DNA of 64,000 nucleotides from Cyrtodaria siliqua (Eukaryota > Mollusca > Bivalvia > Adapedonta > Hiatellidae), in contig JAWPHD010004502.1 in NCBI GenBank assembly GCA_037043455.1, forward strand, positions 122,165 to 186,164, read 5' to 3'. Both the position numbers and the translations under genes were made by a program. How positions within the stretch are numbered: position 1 is the first letter of the stretch; the number at the start of each line of letters is the position of its first letter. Below, piece after piece: positions 26,601-35,600 of the stretch. A model generated the notes under the pieces. It had not been told where the DNA came from and ran no database searches. It worked only from the letters and a program-made list of their open reading frames with translations.

Positions 26601-29600
26601 GTATATGTCAATATGAGGTCATTGTGTAATAATCACACATTTTTTAATCTCAACCAATCAGATTGCAGGATGCTCCAAAAGCTGGTAATGCGAAAGAGCT
26701 CAGTTTATAATTTTTAAGGTCAATATTCTAAACATAAGTAGTTCTAAATTGATCTAAACATGCACATTTTGACTAAAGCAACGTTTTTACTTAAGAATGA
26801 ATTACCTGTTCCTTCAAACATGCCGATTATCTGTCCGCCATACGCCATACCAACGTTTGATACAAGACTGGTAAGCACTTTCTGCCCCCATGTCATCGTC
26901 TGGTAGCGTGGTTGCAGGAAAAAGTAGGGAATGTACATTATAAAGAACAGTATACCACCCGCTGCAGCACCCGAGTTGGCTAAAAATTGTGAAAATGTTA
27001 TTCAGTAGTTGTATCGTGAAAATGATAGCATTGCATTTTTAAATATCAGCCATAAAGGTAGTAGTTCTGAATCAGTGGCAAAAGAAAAAATACCTGAGTT
27101 CTCGCTAACCCGATCAACTCTTAATTTTAGTCCCAACTCTCAAGTAATGGCAAAAGTGAGCAAGCAAGAGAGTAAGTACCGTAAAGTCAGGATCTTCTTT
27201 CTATACAGTCTATATAAACAAGAGAGAAACACCTCGTGGCGTTAAAGCCGGGTTTTCCAAAATATGAAAGATGAGTGCCTGTGTGTTTGGTGAAACTATT
27301 TAATAGAGCTCTTTTTTTGGGAGTGGGAGGATGCTTTAATGCTGAAAACCTAGTTTATATTATCATCGCATGATGTTTAGCACATGTCAGCAACTTACTG
27401 TCCAAGTTTTATAATAATTGCACATGGCAATGCTGAGATATAAAAAGTAATTGGACATGGCAATAACAAAATATGTTGATGCCCGTATAACAAAGTAAAA
27501 AGGTTAACATAACATATATTTTGGAAAATGTAGGTCATAGTGACCTAGTTTTGAGGGTATGGTCAGTGCTTGATGAAAGGAAGGTTCTGTTAAAATTTGA
27601 CGAAGACTGGACATAGTAACGCTGAGATATAACAAAACTTAATTCCACACCCCCACCAACGCCGAAATTTACACAAAAAGGTTAGCTAACGCATATTTTG
27701 GAGAAAGCTGGTCCTGAGATATAACAAGAACTAATTCCCACCCCCTCTCACACACCCACCGAAACTTAAAAGAAAAGGTTAACGTAACGCATATTTTGGA
27801 GAAAGTAGGTCACAGTGACCTAGTTTTTAGGGTATGGTCAGTGCTTGATGAGAGGAAGGTGCTGTTAAAATCTAATGAAGATCGGACATGGTAATGCTGA
27901 GATATACAGAAAACACAAAAAGTTGATGCCCGCACGCCTGGTTTACGCCAATCTATAAGCCAATTTTTTTCCCAAAAAAAAACGGTTAAAAACATACCGA
28001 TTTACCCTAATTTCTTAGACCATGTTAGCGGAAACAGAAGTATTTTTTTATTTCACCTAAGGTATTATGCTTTAATTGTAATAACAGGTTTGGGAGTATT
28101 TTTCCTATAACCTAGCAAGAAAATAAGCTTTATGCCAAAAACTTAGACTTCGACGTGTGTAGTGGGGTAAAAAAGTGGAGTAAAAAAGTAAATTAACTCA
28201 AAGCTTATCAAGGACTCCGAATATCTCTTCTTTTTTTCTCAAAATGCACCAGCCAATTAGAATTCATGTTAATTTGTAGGACAATGATATAAAACATAAC
28301 AATATTGATAAAAATGTGTTTGATTTCGCATTAAATTATCCAATCGTGAACGCTCGACCAATCCCGTCATTCTCTGGGATCCCGCCTTGTGTATCACGGC
28401 GCTTCGGTATGTTCAAAATCTTGATATTTTGATCGCCGGAAGGCAACGGCACAGAAAATAGTGCACTGTTGCTATGTAAACAATATGGACGCTAGCCACA
28501 TGTGTTGATGTATAATTTGCGTTGAGTGTTTGTTTTTTACAATGAAGATGAAGGTTTTATCACTGCTTTCATGTAAATAAACTATTGATGGAGCAATCGG
28601 CTGAATAACATTGCAACATATGGCTGATAGCTTTGATTTTGAATGCAAATTTGTTTTAGCGGGAATCTAAGGCGCGATGACATAACCAATATGGAAACCT
28701 GTGTATTATATTCGAGTAATGCTGCGAAGCAACTAACGAGATGTTGCGAATGCAAAATACCTTTCGAAAAGAACACACTAATAGCGAAACAGAGGGATAT
28801 TGTAGAGATAGCATATAACAGCAGAAACACAAACAGCACCGACGGCGCAGTTCTGCCAATGATGGGTCCGTTGTCGGTGCCAACACACAGGCAAAGTGTC
28901 ATGATGGAGACCGTGATTAGCAGAAACAGGAAGTATTTGATGAACCAAGCTGCCCAGTGTAGCCAGTTGTTCAGACCCATCATTTTCATGGATTCCTGCA
29001 AAAAAAAAAACGGTATCGAAGCTATATATTATCCATGCTGACATAATGTATCAGTGCCTGTTTTTATTTTTTGGTAATATTAGGAATTATGTTTGGTTAT
29101 GTACACTGGAAGGGGAAGTAATTATTGGTAACCATTTTAGTTTTGTTTTATACATGACTATGCTAATTTGATCAAATGACCTGATATACAATTTTACTCT
29201 ATTTTGCTTGAAATTTAATATTAATGCTGATTTACAAATTCTTAAGTGGATTGTTAGAAAGGAACGGTTTTACAAATCATGTGTTTACCCTCCCAAAGGC
29301 ATGTCTGTGTCATGGCACCTTATTTCAGTCATATTCTAGATGATTCTGCATATGTGTGGTAGAGCACTTAAAACTAATCAAGAAATCAAACTAAACTCAA
29401 AACATCATTAACCTCTGGCTGCAGATGACAAGCCCAAGACAATGCTCAGGTGGTGACAATTAATGGATCTAAATTAATGAATTCATCCGTGTTAATTTAT
29501 TGAAATTGATTTCTATTAATGTCAGTGTCCTTTTTGAAATGCATTCACAATAAAGCATTTATTTTTAAGCAATTCACGTTAATTTCACACTCATAAAAAT

Positions 29601-32600
29601 GCACTCAGCATTAATTTTGAATTCTGCACGCACATCATTCCGTGTGCCTTTGATTTGCATTTTGTTTGGATTTTGGATTAAATTTGCGTTTATAGAAGAT
29701 TTGAACCAGTTGTTTAGACAAATAACTATCATACAGTATTATAAGAAATTTATATCAAAACACTTAAACATGAGCATTTTTCTTAAAAATGTTTACAATA
29801 TTCGTAATAATATAACACATGTGTGGCAACAAATTACTGTTATTTAGTATCAGAATTACAATCTGCAAACATGTTTTGACTATTTATATCTGACAGGAAA
29901 GGCACAAAGGCAGCTCTACAATCCCATGTTCAATTACCTTTAATTTTCTCTCTTTCTCATGTACAACATCTTTCACAATATTGAGGGAAACAAGAACAAA
30001 GCTGAGCATTAGAATTAGCGGAAACTGGTTCTGAATCACAAGTATGAAGTTGTCGTCATTGAACGCAGGGTACGGGTGTCGGCGCAGTGTGATACTAAGA
30101 TTCTCAACGACCTTGGAACCTTTCTCTCCACCCAGCTCCTTCATTAGGGCAACGTTTACTGCATGTTGCATGGCAAGGAAACCTTCCCTGTAGTAACCTA
30201 CCAAGAAAAGGTAATATAATTATAAAAAACATTGATAAATTATAAACTAGATATAGAGGATCTTACATGAGTACTCATTCATTATTGAATTGATTAAACG
30301 AGTTGGCAAAATGATATATTGCGAGGCTCTTGCCGAGCATTATATCAATTTTGCTAACGATTTTCATAATTTCAATAATGAATGAGAACGAATGTTAGAT
30401 TCTATTTATCACATAACTTCTACTGCATTTTGCCTGTCGCTTTAACAAGCGAAACTAACATAAACCGTGGAAATTGTATCATAGTCATTATCGGTTTTTT
30501 TTTTACAGAGCCTACTAGGCTCATTTGCATACTTATATAACTAGTGGTATATCGAAAATAGAATGGTCTTATTCCACTCCCACACCGTAAGTTATGTGAT
30601 AAACCATTACATAGTATAACCTAACCAGAAAAGTTTGAAATAATTATAACCTAGCAAGACAAGAAATCGGTAGAACCGATGGATGTTCCCCAAATAAAGG
30701 TACACATGTGAAATGGAATCGGATGAAAAATGTAGGAGTTGAGCGGACAAGCTTTATATTTGAAAAACTTCAAAGCCCCATAACCCAGGAAATCTGTTTT
30801 ATCAACCGGAACGTCTTGATAATATGCCCTACTAGATATCATATTGATTCTACCTACCAAGTTCCATGAAAATCAGATGAAAAATGTAGGAGGAAATGTA
30901 GGCAAGCAAATAAAAATAGATTATATAATTATAACATAGCAGGAACAGATACATAACCTTATAACCTAACAAGATAATATGACTGCGCATCTAATTATAT
31001 ATTTAATAATACTATATATAACTTCTGGTCACAGTTTTAAACATACTTAGTCTAGAACATTTACATAGAAAGGACATGCGTCAAAAAGTCTTACCGGTAC
31101 ATAGTCGTTCATCAATTGATCTTACACAGTTGTGTACATATTGATCTTACACAGTTGTGAACATATTGATCTTACACAGTTGTGTACATATTGTTCTTAC
31201 ACAGTTGTGTACATATTGATCGTATACATTGATCTTACACAGTTGTGTACATATTGATCTTACACAGTTGTGTACATATTGATCTTAGACAGTTGTTCAT
31301 CAATTAGGGGTATGTATATGTAGAATATAAGATGGGGTGTGTAGAGTAGAATATAAGAAGGGTGTATATGAATTGAATATAACATAATGTGTGTATGTGT
31401 AAAATATAAGATGGGGTGTGTGGTGTAGAATATACGATGAAGGTATGTATATGTAGACTGAATATAAGATGGGTGTGTAAGTGTAGAATATAATTTGGGG
31501 TGTGTTGAGTAGAATATACGATGGGCGTGTAAGAGTAGGATATAAGATGGGCGTGTAAGAGTAGGATATAAGATGGGGTGTGTATGAGTAGAATATACGA
31601 TGGGTGTGTATGAGTAGAATATAAGATGGGTGTGTATGTGTAGAATATAAGATGGGTGTGTATGAGTAGAATATACGATGGGTGGGTGTGTATGTATGAG
31701 TAGAATATACGATGGGTGTGTATGAGTAGAATATAAGATGGGTGTATATGTGTAGAATATAAGATGGGTGTGTATGAGTAGAATATACGATGGGTGTGTA
31801 TGTGTAGAATATACGATGGGTGTGTATGAGTAGAATATACGATGGGTGTGTATGTGTAGAATATAAGATGGGTGTGTATGTGTAGAATATAAGATGGGTG
31901 TGTATGAGTAGAATATACGATGGGTGTGTATGAGTAGAATATACGATGGGTGTGTATGTGTAGAATATACGATGGGTGTGTATGAGTAGAATATAAGATG
32001 GGTGTGTAAGTGTAGAATATAATTTGGGGTGTGTTGAGTAGAATATAAGACGGGAATGTTGAGTAGAATATAAGATGGGCGTGTAAGAGTAGGATATAAG
32101 ATGGGCGTGTAAGAGTAGGATATAAGATGGGGTGTGTATGAGTAGAATATACGATGGGTGTGTATGAGTAGAATATAAGATGGGTGTGTATGTGTAGAAT
32201 ATAAGATGGGTGTGTATGAGTAGAATATACGATGGGTGTGTATGAATAGAATATACGATGGGTGTGTAGAATATAAGATGGGTGTGTATGTGTAGAATAT
32301 AAGATGGGTGTGTATGAGTAGAATATACGATGGGTGTGTATGTGTAGAATATACGATGGGTGTGTATGAGTAGAATATAAGATGGGTGTGTAAGTGTAGA
32401 ATATAATTTGGGGTGTGTTGAGTAGAATATAAGACGGGAGTGTTGAGTAGAATATAAGATGGGCGTGTAAGAGTAGGATATAAGATGGGGTGTGTATGAG
32501 TAGAATATACGATGGGTGTGTATGAGTAGAATATACGATGGGTGTGTATGAGTAGAATATACGATGGGTGTGTATGTGTAGAATATACGATGGGTGTGTA

Positions 32601-35600
32601 TGAGTAGAATATACGATGGGTGTGTATGTGTAGAATATAAGATGGGTGTGTATGTGTAGAATATAAGATGGTTGTGTATGAGTAGAATATACGATGGGTG
32701 TGTATGAGTAGAATATACGATGGGTGTGTATGAGTAGAATATAAGATGGGTGTGTAAGTGTAGAATATAATTTGGGATGTGTTGAGTAGAATATAAGACG
32801 GGAGTGTTGAGTAGAATATAAGATGGGCGTGTAAGAGTAGGATATAAGATGGGCGTGTAAGAGTAGGATATAAGATGGGGTGTGTATGAGTAGAATATAA
32901 GATGGGGTGTGTATGAGTAGAATATACGATGGGTGTGTATGAGTAGAATATAAGATGGGTGTGTAAGTGTAGAATATAATTTGGGGTGTGTTGAGCAGAA
33001 TATAAGACGGGAGTGTTGAGTAGAATATACGATGGGCGTGTAAGAGTAGGATATAAGATGGGCGTGTAAGAGTAGGATATAAGATGGGGCGTGTAAGTGT
33101 AGGATATAAGATGGGGTGTGTATGAGTAGAATATACGATGGGTGTGTATGAGTAGAATTTAAGAAGGGTGTGTATGTGTAGAATATACGATGGGTGTGTA
33201 TGAGTAGAATATACGATGGGTGTGTATGTGTAGGATATAAGATGGGGTGTGTATGAGTAGAATATACGATGGGTGTGTATGAGTAGAATATACGATGGGG
33301 TGTGTTGAGTAGAATATAAGAAAGATGTATACGATGGGTGTGTATGAGTAGAATATACGATGGGTGTGTATGTGTAGGATATAAGATGGGGTGTGTATGA
33401 GTAGAATATACGATGGGTGTGTATGAGTAAAATATAAGATGGGGTGTGTTGAGTAGAATATAAAAAAGATTTGTTGAGTAGAATATACGATGGGTGTGTA
33501 TGTGTAGAATATAAGATGGATGTGTTTTAGTAGAATATACGATGGGTGTGTATGTGTAGAATATAAGATGGGTGTGTATGTGTATAATATAAGATGGGGT
33601 GTGTTGAGTAGAATATAAGACGGGAGTGTTGAGTAGAATATAAGATGGGTGTGTAAGAGTAGGATATAAGATGGGCGTGTAAGAGTAGAATATAAGATGG
33701 GTGTGTAAGAGTAGGATATAAGATGGGTGTGTATAAGTAGAATATAAGATGGGTGTGTAAGAGTAGAATATAAGATGGGTGTGTAAGAGTAGAATATACG
33801 ATGGGTGTGTATGAGAAGAATATAAGATGGGTGTGTATGTGTAGAATATACGATGGGTGTGTATGAGTAGAATATACGATGGGTGTGTATGTGTAGCATA
33901 TAAGATGGGTGTGTATGTGTAGAATATACGATGGGTGTGTATGAGTAGAATATACGATGGATGTGTATGTGTAGAATATAAGATGGGTGTGTATGTGTAG
34001 AATATAAGATGGGTGTGTATGACTAGTATATAAGATGGGTGTGTATGTGTTGAATATAAGATGGGGTGTGTTGGTTGAGTAAAATATAAGATGGGTGTGT
34101 ATGAGTAGAATATAAGATGGGTGTGTATGTGTAGAATATGAGATGTGGTGTGATGTGTAGAATATAAGATGGGTGTGTAAGAGTAGAATATAAGATGGGT
34201 GTTTTGAGTAGAATATAAGATGGGTGTGTTGAGTAAAATATAAGATGGGGTGTGTATGTGTATAATATAAGATGGGGTGTGTTGAGTAGAATATAAGATG
34301 GGTGTGTTGAGTAGAATATATGATGGGTGTGTATGTGTAGAATATAAGATGGGTGTATATGAGTAGAATATACGATGGGTGTGTATGAATAGAATATAAG
34401 ATGGTAGTGTTGAGTAGAATATACGATGGGTGTGTATGTGTAGAATATAAGACGGGGTGTGTTGAGTAGAATATACCATGGATGTGTATGTGTAGAATAT
34501 AAGATGGAGTGTGTTGAGTAGAATATACGATGGGTGTGTATGTGTAGAATATAAGATGGGGTGTGTTGAGTAGAATATACGATGGGTGTGTATGTGTAAA
34601 ATATAAGATGGGGTGTGTTGAGTAGAATATACGATGGGTGTGTATGTGTAGAATATAAGATGGAGTGTGTTGAGTAGAATATACGATGGGTGTGTATGTA
34701 TAGAATATATATCCCGTACAGTTGTTTTCTTATTGTCATTTACTCATGTTGCATATGAGTTTGAATATAAGATGGGTTGTGAATGTGTAATTTGACTATT
34801 TGAATTACAACTAAACTGATTAGATAATCCGTCTAAATTTCATGTCATCTAAAACATACCTGGAGCCCCGCCACATTCTAACTTTTGTTCTCTTGGTCCC
34901 ACTCTCTGAAAAAGGGGAAACATGAACTGGGTGCTCCAGCTGGTATCCTTCGCAAATGCGTTTAAGGTAAACTTTTGATTTTGAGCATTACGCGGCGAGG
35001 AAGTGAGCCGCAACTTGTATGCAATTTTGTCATCAGGAAAGCTTTTATTTGGAAATTTGTTGGTGAAAACAACACCACCCAGATAAAGGTCGGTCGCGTT
35101 GATTGTTGCGTTGGTAAACATAAGGAAGTCGACCATTTTCTTCTCTGATTCAAACCCTTGATAACCTGTGATATAAAGAATTAGGTTAAACACTGATACT
35201 TGATTATGGTCATCACATTCTGGGTAATAGCCATTAGGTCAAACACTGATACTTGGTCATGGTCATCACATTCTGGGTAATGGCCATTAGGTCAAACACT
35301 GATACTTGGTTATGGTCATCACATTCTGGATAATGGCCATTAGGTCAAACACTGATATTTGGTTATGGTCATCACATTCTGGGTAATGGCCATTAGATTA
35401 AACACTGATACTTGGTTATGGTCATCACATTCTGGGTAATGACCATTAGGTCAAACACTGATACTTGGTTATGGTCATCACATTCTGGGTAATGGCAATC
35501 AGTATATATATATATAACGTTGTCTTCTTTATAGAAAGCTACAAGGGAGCTACAACAACAAATGTTCTTTTTTTGAGTTAAGTGATAAATAGAATCTCTC

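Noticed and set aside
31300..34479. 1,059-codon open frame on the minus strand ([23 protein letters not shown] repeats), plus 246- and 238-codon neighbours
   Set aside because: It is the 26-bp minisatellite read through: the unit has no stop in any of the three minus frames and 26 is not a multiple of 3, so all frames stay open. No start context, domain or splice support.
31305..34715. CRISPR array
   Set aside because: Repeats are contiguous without unique spacers, in a eukaryotic intron.
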